A stretch of 7,614 bases of DNA from Nitrospinaceae bacterium (GTDB lineage: Bacteria; Nitrospinota; Nitrospinia; Nitrospinales; VA-1), in NCBI GenBank assembly GCA_016763735.1, contig JAESTE010000024.1, positions 1 through 7,614 of the forward strand. Reading direction: 5' to 3'. The translations under genes and the position numbers were made by a program. Shown in pieces: positions 1 to 6,007 of this stretch (the first letter of the stretch is position 1; each line of letters begins with the position of its first letter). Under the pieces are notes generated by a model. The model made no database searches and was not told the origin of the DNA. It worked only from the letters and a program-made list of their open reading frames with translations.

Positions 1-16
1 ACAAGCTCAGCACGAC
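1..16. repeat. Fragment of a dispersed extragenic repeat (ACAAGCTCAGCACGAC)
   Basis: The first 16 bases match, from memory, the core of a short repeat found between genes in many unrelated bacterial genomes (one strand reads GTCGTGCTGAGCTTGT). It is cut by the window edge, so its full palindrome cannot be seen. No coding potential is apparent here. The family assignment rests on recall of the motif, not on a search. Confidence 0.4.
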
Positions 17-27
17 AAAATTGAGGG

Positions 28-42
28 CTTCTCGCAATGACG
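28..42. repeat. Fragment of the GTCATTGCGAG-type dispersed repeat
   Basis: CTTCTCGCAATGACG is the reverse complement of CGTCATTGCGAGAAG, the hallmark end of a widespread MITE-like intergenic repeat seen in many environmental genomes. It lies 11 bases from the preceding repeat fragment, suggesting nested or decayed repeats in the intergenic strip. Assignment is by motif recognition only. Confidence 0.45.
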
Positions 43-76
43 CGCAGAGTATCTGGAAAACAAGGCAACCCCCTAT

Positions 77-96
77 ATCCCCCTTATCAGGGGGAT
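77..96. repeat. GC-rich inverted repeat ATCCCCC-N6-GGGGGAT
   Basis: Perfect 7-bp arms (77-83 and 90-96) flank the 6-base loop TTATCA. It sits about 60 bases beyond the stop of the minus-strand TPR/cupredoxin gene. In the minus-strand RNA the hairpin is followed by a G-rich stretch, not a U-run, so it is not a good intrinsic terminator for that gene. In the plus direction it is followed by TTTGTTAT, which is weakly terminator-like. TCCCCCTT...AGGGGGA motifs recur between genes in many genomes, so a dispersed repeat that may also stabilise a 3' end is the simplest reading. Confidence 0.55.
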
Positions 97-154
97 TTGT
101 TATAACCAAAATCCAGAGGCAGAACGATTATTGTTCGCCTAAAAATGCTCTGAC

Positions 155-2104
155 CTATTTGCCTTCGGCGGCAACGCCGATGCGGGCTTCCAGCTCTTTT
201 ACGTTGTTGCGCAATGCCGCAACCGCGAATTTAGCTTGGCTCTTTAAAGATGCTTCCGTCACGGGGGTTTTACCGTAGCCTGAAATTTCTTTGCGGATTT
301 TATCCAGTTTTCGTTCGAGAAGTATACTGCGTTTGGAGCTGAAGCTTTTGGCGATGGCACCTTTCAGACCTTCTCCTGCATAATGTTTGGTGACAGCCAT
401 CAACATGCGTTTTCGCGAGATGAATTTTTTGCCATTTTTCCAGTCTTCGATGGCCTGAAACATTTCCCTTTCAATATTGTCGACGATCGCGTTGTAATCG
501 GTGGGGTCGGTCATGTCGTGGATTTCTCCAGGAACCGAGGCCGATTTGATATCGAAATCAAAAGTCTGGTCTACACCTGTGAGGTCTGCCGAGCGAATGT
601 TATTTGCAACTTCATCTGGACTCAACATGGGTGCCCAGACCTGCATGATATAGCCTTCACTATTGACATTTTTAAATTCGTACTCGCCTTTTGCATTGGG
701 TTGGGTGTAATAACCATTTGGAACGACAAAGAGAGTGCCGATCATGTCTTTATGCATATTGCAACGTAATACGATGGGGCCGGCGGTGTGGAACTCAATG
801 GATTTGAAAGACCCTGAGGCCATGGCTCCCAGATTGAACTGGTTGCTTAGAGATTTGGAATAAATGTTATGAACCTCCTTGTCATGGTTTGAGAAAGTTA
901 CGGTGGTTCCCACTTGAATAACAGAATGGCGAGGTTGAAAATTTAACCCATTCTGATGGATGGTCAGGGTCGCTCCTTTTTTCTGCCCTGGTGAGCGCAT
1001 TTTGGTTTTGGTCTCCAAAAAGACCAGTGTGTTGGGACTGGGAGCCTTACCATTTATAAGAATCGTTCCTTTGACATGAGTGGTATCGTTGACTTTTTTG
1101 GAACCTTCTTCCATTTTATGCTCCGACCCGGAACCTTCTTTTTTCTTTTCTTCTGCTTTGGCGGGTGCAACCTTGGCCTGTTTAACGGGTTCAGATTTAG
1201 GTGCTTGTGGCTTGGGCTGGTTGATCGGTCTTTCTGATGCAGAATCATATTTGCCCAAGGCGGTTAGCATTTGGATGACGAAGGGTTTTTCATATTGTTT
1301 GTCCAGTTCAATGGCTTTCAAAAAATGCGGTGCAGCCGATTCAAATTTCTTCTGGATTCCCAGAACGATGCCGAGGTTGAAATGAATCAAAGCAAAATCA
1401 GGATCGATTTCAAGTGCCTTTTTATAAGCGCTGACTTCCTGTTCGTACATTTTTTTTCGACCATACGATTTTCCCAGCAAGTTGTAGGCCATAAGATGAT
1501 TGGGTGCCAGATCGATGGTTTTCTTAAAAAGGCGGATCGCGTCTTCGGGGATATCGCCTTCCAGTTGTGACATGGCCCAGTTGAAAGTGATTTCGCTGTC
1601 GTTTGGAGACAACTCGTGGGCTCTGGCAAAACGTCTGTTGGCACCTTCAAATTTTTTCGCCATCCGCATTGCGGCACCCCAGATGGAGTACAGTTCTGGC
1701 GAGTCGGGACTGATAATAGAGGCTTTTTCAAATTCCATGCTACCAGCGTTGAATTCGCCCTTTTCGGTAAACTCCATACCTTTTTGGATATGTTCCAGTG
1801 CTTGTCGAGGCAGGGTAGTTCTTGGTGATGGTATGGATGTGGCTGTTTTTATCAGATTGCCTAAATTGGTTTCAGGGGCGGTTTTCTGGATGTCCTGGGG
1901 TGTGGATTTTTCAGGGTTATTTTTTTTGATTTCGGGATTCTTATTTGATTCCTGATAACTGGCATAGGATTGGAGATTACTGATAGGAGCCGAATAATGC
2001 ATCAAGGCCCAAAGTCCGGCTCCGAGAACTGCAAGCCCCGCAATCGTAAGAGTGGAGTTTTTTAATAAATTTGTTGATTCGGTTTTTTTGTGTTTTGATT
2101 CCAT
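155..2104 (-). CDS. Membrane-anchored TPR and cupredoxin (blue copper-like) domain protein
   Basis: A 649-residue protein, probably anchored in the inner membrane with its bulk in the periplasm. Residues 1-16 are polar/basic, and 17-37 form one hydrophobic helix without a clear cleavage site. About five TPR units span 101-270 (A-L-x-I-D/P spacing every 34 residues), giving a protein-binding scaffold. A Pro/Lys/Glu-rich linker (291-340) leads to a cupredoxin-like domain (about 342-463). Its likely type-1 copper ligands are H412 (in EVHNIYS) and C448, H451 and M454 (in RCNMHKDM), a C-x2-H-x2-M pattern seen in plastocyanin-like proteins of the methylamine-utilisation type. A carboxypeptidase-regulatory-like beta segment follows (about 464-520). 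The C-terminal 530-640 is helical and resembles the periplasmic domain of FTR1-type permeases. The ATG at 2104 has only a weak Shine-Dalgarno (GGATTG, distant). Transcribed alone and divergently from dcd. Electron transfer or metal handling is inferred; the exact role is unknown. Confidence 0.85.
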   Translation of the reverse strand: MESKHKKTESTNLLKNSTLTIAGLAVLGAGLWALMHYSAPISNLQSYASYQESNKNPEIKKNNPEKSTPQDIQKTAPETNLGNLIKTATSIPSPRTTLPRQALEHIQKGMEFTEKGEFNAGSMEFEKASIISPDSPELYSIWGAAMRMAKKFEGANRRFARAHELSPNDSEITFNWAMSQLEGDIPEDAIRLFKKTIDLAPNHLMAYNLLGKSYGRKKMYEQEVSAYKKALEIDPDFALIHFNLGIVLGIQKKFESAAPHFLKAIELDKQYEKPFVIQMLTALGKYDSASERPINQPKPQAPKSEPVKQAKVAPAKAEEKKKEGSGSEHKMEEGSKKVNDTTHVKGTILINGKAPSPNTLVFLETKTKMRSPGQKKGATLTIHQNGLNFQPRHSVIQVGTTVTFSNHDKEVHNIYSKSLSNQFNLGAMASGSFKSIEFHTAGPIVLRCNMHKDMIGTLFVVPNGYYTQPNAKGEYEFKNVNSEGYIMQVWAPMLSPDEVANNIRSADLTGVDQTFDFDIKSASVPGEIHDMTDPTDYNAIVDNIEREMFQAIEDWKNGKKFISRKRMLMAVTKHYAGEGLKGAIAKSFSSKRSILLERKLDKIRKEISGYGKTPVTEASLKSQAKFAVAALRNNVKELEARIGVAAEGK

Positions 2105-2167
2105 AACTTGTTTTTACAATCCTGATATCATTGTTAATAACCCGTTTGCTTTAGATCGCCGCTTGCG

Positions 2168-2196
2168 AATATTTATTCCATTGTTTTTTTGGTCAA
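2168..2196 (-). promoter_or_regulatory. Candidate sigma-70 promoter for the TPR/cupredoxin gene
   Basis: Read on the minus strand, TTGACC (2196-2191, 5 of 6 to consensus) is followed after 17 bases by AATATT (2173-2168, 4 of 6). A T8 tract (2211-2204) lies just upstream of the -35, where an UP element would sit, and an A7 tract follows the -35. Initiation near 2161 would give a leader of about 57 bases. Inferred by eye. Confidence 0.35.
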
Positions 2197-2262
2197 TAGC
2201 ACGAAAAAAAACCACCATTGTTGGCCCCAGCTGATTTTTGCTTGATTTTAGGAATAATCAGG

Positions 2263-2291
2263 TTGAATTTCTTCGAGTAATACGATTAAAT
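2263..2291 (+). promoter_or_regulatory. Weak candidate promoter for the dcd-scpB-rluB operon
   Basis: TTGAAT (2263-2268) and TTAAAT (2286-2291) are separated by 17 bases; each matches 4 of 6 consensus positions. Initiation near 2298 would give a structured leader of about 110 bases before dcd. This is the best-spaced pair seen on the plus strand in the divergent region, but it is weak. Confidence 0.2.
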
Positions 2292-2295
2292 CATA

Positions 2296-2347
2296 GCCGC
2301 GAACGGCCTGTCAACCGAACAGGTTGGGATTATTTCTTGCCAACAGG
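2296..2347 (+). promoter_or_regulatory. Leader segment with small alternative stem-loops and an AACAGGTT direct repeat
   Basis: GCCG/CGGC (2296-2299 with 2304-2307) can close a CGAA loop. CCTGT (2307-2311) can pair with ACAGG at 2319-2323 or with the second copy at 2343-2347. CAACC (2312-2316) can instead pair with GGTTG (2322-2326), so the pairings exclude one another. AACAGGTT occurs twice (2318-2325 and 2342-2349), 24 bases apart. It could be an RNA switch, a pair of operator half-sites, or chance. It matches no riboswitch class that I recognise. Confidence 0.25.
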
Positions 2348-2369
2348 TTTTTCTGCTTACTTCGATGAT

Positions 2370-2390
2370 GGTTTTAGCCCGGCTGAAACC
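2370..2390 (+). promoter_or_regulatory. Nine-bp hairpin immediately upstream of the dcd start
   Basis: GGTTTTAGC (2370-2378) pairs with GCTGAAACC (2382-2390) across a 3-base CCG loop: eight Watson-Crick pairs and one U-G wobble. The stem ends 18 bases before the dcd ATG and is followed by the AU-rich, unstructured ACTTAAATAATAA, which has no Shine-Dalgarno. With no U-run after it, a terminator is unlikely. A translation-control element or ribosome standby structure is the better inference. Confidence 0.5.
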
Positions 2391-2408
2391 CACAGACTTA
2401 AATAATAA

Positions 2409-3575
2409 ATGAACTCCACAACAGAAATAGAAGGCCTTGTAGCCTGTCTAAAGGGCAAGTCGGGTTATCTTCCCTGCCAGTTTATAGAAAAGGCTTTGAA
2501 TGAAGGGATGATCCTCTCCGAGGTTCCTATCGATGCATCGCAGATTCAACCGGTGAGCCTCGATTTACGATTGGGACAAAAGGCTTATCGAATCCAATGC
2601 AGTTTTCTGCCAGAGAACGATCCGGTAGAAACTCGCTTAAAAGACGTAACGCTTTATGAATTTGATATCTCCGATGGAGGAATTTTAGAAAAGAACGCGA
2701 TTTACCTGATTCCTCTAATGGAAGAGTTGAATTTTTCTTCTGCTTTTTATGGACTTGCCAATCCAAAAAGTTCCACAGGCCGGTTGGATATGTTCACCCG
2801 CGTGATCGTGGATCGTGGTCATCGATTCGATGAAATTCCACTCGGGTATCGCGGTAAGCTCTATCTGGAAGTGATCCCGCGATCTTTTCCCGTGAAGGTG
2901 TACACTGGGCTTTCGTTGAATCAATTGCGGGTGGCGCATCGTACCTCGCAATCTCTGGACAAAAAGAAGTTGATGAGCAAGTATAAGAAAAATCCTATTT
3001 TATTTCACCGAAATGGAATGATCATTCCTGTCGATGATGTGAGGTTAGAGGAAGGGGTTTATATTAGTGTCGATGTGAAAGGGGACTTGGAAGATTCTAT
3101 TGTGGCTTATAAGGCCAAGACCAATTCCAATGTGATCGACCTTTCCAAAATAGGCCATTACAAAGCAGAAGAGTTTTGGGAGCCTATTCACAGGCCAAAA
3201 AAGAACCGGTTGATCCTGGAACCGGAAAGCTTCTATATTATGATGTCGAAAGAGAAAATCTGCATTTGGCCCGACTGGCTCGCAGAAATGGTTGCCTACG
3301 AGCCTAACAGCGGTGAATTGCGCACCCATTATGCGGGATTTTTTGATTCCGGTTTCGGATGGAACGGCAACTATGAATCGATGGATCAGGGAACCCGAGC
3401 GGTGATGGAAGTGCGCCCTCACGATGTGCCATTCATGGTAGAACATGGACAGACGTTTTGTCGGCTCAAGTTCGAACGCGTAGTGGAACGACCCGACAAG
3501 GTCTATGGTCGTGAGTTGAATTCTAATTATCACTCTCAAGGGTTGGCCTTGAGTAAATATTTTGAGTCCCACTAG
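2409..3575 (+). CDS. dcd: 2'-deoxycytidine 5'-triphosphate deaminase, long two-domain form
   Basis: Converts dCTP to dUTP and ammonia, feeding dUTPase and thymidylate synthesis; cytosolic. The 388-residue protein is about twice the length of E. coli Dcd (193) and contains two dUTPase-fold halves, as in the long Dcd family typical of alphaproteobacteria. The N-terminal half carries the QPVSLDLRLG start motif (47-56), the nucleotide-binding ANPKSSTGRLD (117-127), and E154 in KLYLEVIP, the likely equivalent of catalytic E138 of E. coli. The C-terminal half has HYAGFFDSGFGW (307-318) and RAVMEVR (330-336), a second dUTPase-like core. The ATG at 2409 is the only Met before residue 34, and the family's conserved SGYLP-type start follows it at about residue 18, so this start is favoured although no Shine-Dalgarno is visible. 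First gene of the proposed operon. A dual deaminase/dUTPase activity is possible but not shown. Confidence 0.85.
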   Translation: MNSTTEIEGLVACLKGKSGYLPCQFIEKALNEGMILSEVPIDASQIQPVSLDLRLGQKAYRIQCSFLPENDPVETRLKDVTLYEFDISDGGILEKNAIYLIPLMEELNFSSAFYGLANPKSSTGRLDMFTRVIVDRGHRFDEIPLGYRGKLYLEVIPRSFPVKVYTGLSLNQLRVAHRTSQSLDKKKLMSKYKKNPILFHRNGMIIPVDDVRLEEGVYISVDVKGDLEDSIVAYKAKTNSNVIDLSKIGHYKAEEFWEPIHRPKKNRLILEPESFYIMMSKEKICIWPDWLAEMVAYEPNSGELRTHYAGFFDSGFGWNGNYESMDQGTRAVMEVRPHDVPFMVEHGQTFCRLKFERVVERPDKVYGRELNSNYHSQGLALSKYFESH

Positions 3576-3603
3576 CGTGGGGATAAATGGTATTGAGACA
3601 AGT

Positions 3604-4227
3604 ATGGGACGAGATGAATTAAAATCTATTGTTGAGAATATTTTGTTGGCCGCTGACCAGCCTGTGAATGCGGGTGAGCTTGAAAAAATTTTTCTCAACA
3701 CGGCAGAAAAAAACGATTTACAGTTGATTCTTGAAGAGTTGAAGGAAGAGTATCAATCTCGAAATCTTCAGATATTGGAAGTGGCCGATGGGTACCAGTT
3801 GTGTACCCGACATGAGTTCAATGACTGGATTCGTAAATTCTTGAAGCTGGACAGATCGTCACGGTTGTCGCAACCCAGTCTGGATACGCTTTCGATCATT
3901 GCGTATAAGCAACCTCTTACGCGTCAAGAGGTAGACGATATTCGAGGTGTCGATTCGAGTGGGGTTATCAAAACTCTGTTGGAAAAAAAAGTGATCGGAC
4001 CCGCAGGTCGAAAAAAAGTTCCGGGGCGGCCTATCATGTATCGTACGACACAGAAATTCCTGGAATATTTTGGTTTGAAAGACTTGAGCGATCTGCCAAC
4101 GCTTGAAGATTTAAAAGAAGAACTAGAAGGCGATGATCCGCCTTTGCAGTCACAGATAGAATTCGCAAATGCAGACTCTTCAGGCTCTGTAACTGTGGAA
4201 GATGAGGAAAATACCTCGCCCGAGTAG
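3604..4227 (+). CDS. scpB: Segregation and condensation protein B
   Basis: ScpB is the winged-helix kleisin-associated subunit that, with ScpA and SMC, forms the bacterial condensin that compacts and segregates the chromosome. From the ATG at 3604 the product is 207 residues, near the usual 180-200. An N-terminal winged helix (about 4-75) is followed by the family signature LSIIAYKQPLTRQEVDDIRG (96-115), then GRKKVPGRPIMYRTT (135-149) and FLEYFGLKDLSDLP (152-165). An acidic, poorly conserved tail (about 172-207) ends the protein. The frame is open upstream to a TTG at 3562 that would overlap dcd by 14 bases. I prefer the ATG at 3604 because residues right after it match the normal ScpB start and a weak GAG lies 6 bases upstream. 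It lies 28 bases after dcd. No scpA is in the window. Confidence 0.93.
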   Translation: MGRDELKSIVENILLAADQPVNAGELEKIFLNTAEKNDLQLILEELKEEYQSRNLQILEVADGYQLCTRHEFNDWIRKFLKLDRSSRLSQPSLDTLSIIAYKQPLTRQEVDDIRGVDSSGVIKTLLEKKVIGPAGRKKVPGRPIMYRTTQKFLEYFGLKDLSDLPTLEDLKEELEGDDPPLQSQIEFANADSSGSVTVEDEENTSPE

Positions 4228-4249
4228 CCCCATTTGTTTCACCACCCTT

Positions 4250-4271
4250 TATTCTTAACATCTATTCTTAA
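4250..4271 (+). repeat. Short direct repeat TATTCTTAA x2 in the scpB-rluB gap
   Basis: TATTCTTAA occurs at 4250-4258 and 4263-4271, 13 bases apart, ending 3 bases before the rluB ATG. It fills the place where a Shine-Dalgarno would be expected, and none is seen. Probably a local duplication or chance in AT-rich sequence. Confidence 0.4.
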
Positions 4272-4274
4272 ATC

Positions 4275-5039
4275 ATGGAAATTCGTTTACAAAAAATTAT
4301 AGCTGACGCTGGTCTCGCCTCCCGAAGGGAAGCGGAAAGATGGGTCGAACAGGGAAATGTGGAGGTGAACGGCAAAGTTGTGAAGAAACTGGGTTCGCTG
4401 GCAGACCCCAGTGTAGATACCATAAAAGTTTCTGGAAAACCCATCCCTAGAAAACAGGAAGAGGTTTATGTGGTTTTAAATAAACCTACCGGTTGCCTCA
4501 CCACCATGGCGGAAGATAAGCGTGGTAGAACCACGGTCATGGAATATGTGCGGGTCACCAAGGTTCGAGTTTTTCCGGTAGGACGCCTTGATTTCAACAC
4601 CCAGGGGGTGTTGCTTTTTACCAACGACGGTACGCTGGCAAAGCAACTATTACTGCCAAAGCATAAGGTTGAACGTACCTATAAAGTAAAAGTCTCGGGG
4701 ATGCCAAACGAAAAAACGCTGAAACGGTTAACACGTGGGGTTCATATCGATGCCGAGAAATTCAAACCCATTAAAGTCAGAATTCAAAAAACCAGTGGCA
4801 AAGATTGCTTTCTGATAATGACACTTGTTGAAGGTAAAAACAGACATATTAAAAAAGTCTGTGAGCATGTGGGTCACCCCGTCATCAAATTGCAACGTAC
4901 CCACTTTGGCGGATTGAATCTGACCGGACTTCCCTTAGGCGCGTGCCGGTTTTTGAGTCCAAATGAAGTAAAGGCCCTTAAAAAACTTGTGGTCGATGCG
5001 CCACCACTACCTACCCGGCCGACAAAGAAAAAACGATGA
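4275..5039 (+). CDS. rluB: Pseudouridine synthase of the RsuA/RluB family (probable 23S rRNA RluB)
   Basis: Isomerises a uridine in rRNA to pseudouridine, acting on the large subunit during ribosome assembly. The 254 residues begin with an S4 RNA-binding domain (about 1-57: RLQKIIADAGLASRREAE). The catalytic domain (about 62-235) includes the catalytic aspartate D106 in GRLDFNTQGVLLFTNDG (103-119), RTYKVKV (134-140), and EGKNRHIKKV (186-195), where most relatives have EGRNRQ(I/V)RR. A basic tail, RPTKKKR, ends the protein. The scpB neighbour favours RluB over RsuA or RluE/F, since scpB-rluB is a common pair. The start has no evident Shine-Dalgarno but matches the normal family N-terminus. Its stop overlaps the next start by 4 bases (ATGA), indicating translational coupling. 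Confidence 0.88.
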   Translation: MEIRLQKIIADAGLASRREAERWVEQGNVEVNGKVVKKLGSLADPSVDTIKVSGKPIPRKQEEVYVVLNKPTGCLTTMAEDKRGRTTVMEYVRVTKVRVFPVGRLDFNTQGVLLFTNDGTLAKQLLLPKHKVERTYKVKVSGMPNEKTLKRLTRGVHIDAEKFKPIKVRIQKTSGKDCFLIMTLVEGKNRHIKKVCEHVGHPVIKLQRTHFGGLNLTGLPLGACRFLSPNEVKALKKLVVDAPPLPTRPTKKKR

Positions 5040-6004
5040 GGAAGCGGTTTTTTAAAAGATATTTTTGGATCATAGGTTTTCTTGTGATGGCGCAATTCGA
5101 CGGTCATTTTGCGTTGGCGCAACCTATATTGAAAGATTCTTATGAAGGCTCCGCCCGGGTCGTAGCAAAAAATGAGAACTATGTCGTTGCTCGTAAGAGG
5201 GCTGTGTCTTTAGCCATGAAAGATGCCATGTCTCTAGCGTTTAAAGGTTTAATGAGCGAAGAAGAGTTTGCGGCTAATCGGAGAGATCTTAATAATATCA
5301 TTCGGCGAGCCAGTCGTTATATAAAAAGTTACAGGTACTTGCAAGCATTGGATGATCTGGAAGGTAAGGCTGGTGAGGTGGTTTTGGAGGTTCGATTTTT
5401 CCCCGGTGCGGTGAACCAGGCTTTAGCGAGTATGGGAGTTATCGCGGGTCCTGTGAGTGAACATAAAGTTATCGTTTTGATGAAAGAGAGCAGTTTTACT
5501 TCTGCGCCTCTTTCCTCTTTTTGGGATGTTATTCCTATTTCAGAAACGCAGCTTGCAAAAAACTTTTTGGAGTCAGGAGTGGAAGTGATAGACCGGGAAC
5601 AGGTTCGCGATAAAATTTCTGAATCCATCGTTTTAAGTGCTATCAAAGGAAACGTTGAAGATGCCAGGAATATCGGCTTGAAAGCTGGGGCAGATATCGT
5701 TATCGTGGGAACGGCTTTTTCAAAATTGAAAAAAAATAAGGATAAGAACATGAAAATGGTTCAGGTAAATATTAGTGCCAAAGCCGTTTCAGCGTTGGAC
5801 TCTTCCTTAATTGCCGCCAAAAGCGATTTTGCTACCGTAGAAAATGAATATGAATTGTCGGCAGAGCTTGAAGCTTTTGATGTGACCAGCCAAAAACTTG
5901 CAGACTTTCTACTACCTTCTTTTCATCGTTACTGGGAAAATGGGGTGCAAGCTCCAGCCGAAAAGGCACCCGATGCCCCCCCAATGGCTATGACGGATAT
6001 GTAA
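5036..6004 (+). CDS. Exported protein with FlgT-N-like and CsgG-like regions, function unknown
   Basis: A 322-residue exported protein: basic N-terminus (RKRFFKR), hydrophobic stretch 9-20, and probable signal peptidase I site after ALA (26-28), with no lipobox cysteine. Residues about 36-135 (SYEGSARVVA..., AxxRAVSLAMKDAMSLAF, a conserved Arg/Tyr helix, then the strand EVVLEVRFF) resemble the FlgT N-terminal domain, which also occurs in proteins unconnected with flagella. Residues about 143-300, with EVIDREQVRD (183-192) and LKAGADIVIVGTA (215-227), recall the nucleotide-binding-like fold of FlgT-middle and CsgG-type proteins. The C-terminal 301-322 is a Pro/Ala/Met tail. No flagellar or curli gene is nearby. 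It is translationally coupled to rluB by an ATGA overlap, and the next gene follows after 3 bases, so it is made with them. An envelope or periplasmic assembly role is inferred only from fold resemblance. Confidence 0.75.
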   Translation: MRKRFFKRYFWIIGFLVMAQFDGHFALAQPILKDSYEGSARVVAKNENYVVARKRAVSLAMKDAMSLAFKGLMSEEEFAANRRDLNNIIRRASRYIKSYRYLQALDDLEGKAGEVVLEVRFFPGAVNQALASMGVIAGPVSEHKVIVLMKESSFTSAPLSSFWDVIPISETQLAKNFLESGVEVIDREQVRDKISESIVLSAIKGNVEDARNIGLKAGADIVIVGTAFSKLKKNKDKNMKMVQVNISAKAVSALDSSLIAAKSDFATVENEYELSAELEAFDVTSQKLADFLLPSFHRYWENGVQAPAEKAPDAPPMAMTDM

Positions 6005-6007
6005 ATT

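Noticed and set aside
21..278. 85-codon plus-strand open frame at the left end
   Set aside because: It overlaps the repeat fragments and the antisense of the TPR gene's conserved end; no motif or ribosome-binding site.
2204..2224. Minus-strand intrinsic terminator (imperfect hairpin then T8)
   Set aside because: The stem is short with a mismatch and no gene is read leftwards into it; the T8 tract fits better as promoter-upstream sequence.
2052..2234. 60-codon plus-strand open frame across the divergent promoter region
   Set aside because: Starts inside the antisense of the TPR gene's N-terminus, no Shine-Dalgarno, and low-complexity hydrophobic product from AT-rich sequence.
3562..3603. TTG at 3562 as the start of scpB
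   Set aside because: The extra 14 residues do not resemble any ScpB N-terminus, and the ATG at 3604 gives the normal length and a better start context.
3045..3701. 218-codon open frame on the minus strand opposite dcd and scpB
   Set aside because: It lies fully antisense to two strongly conserved genes and its product shows no recognisable motif or start signal.
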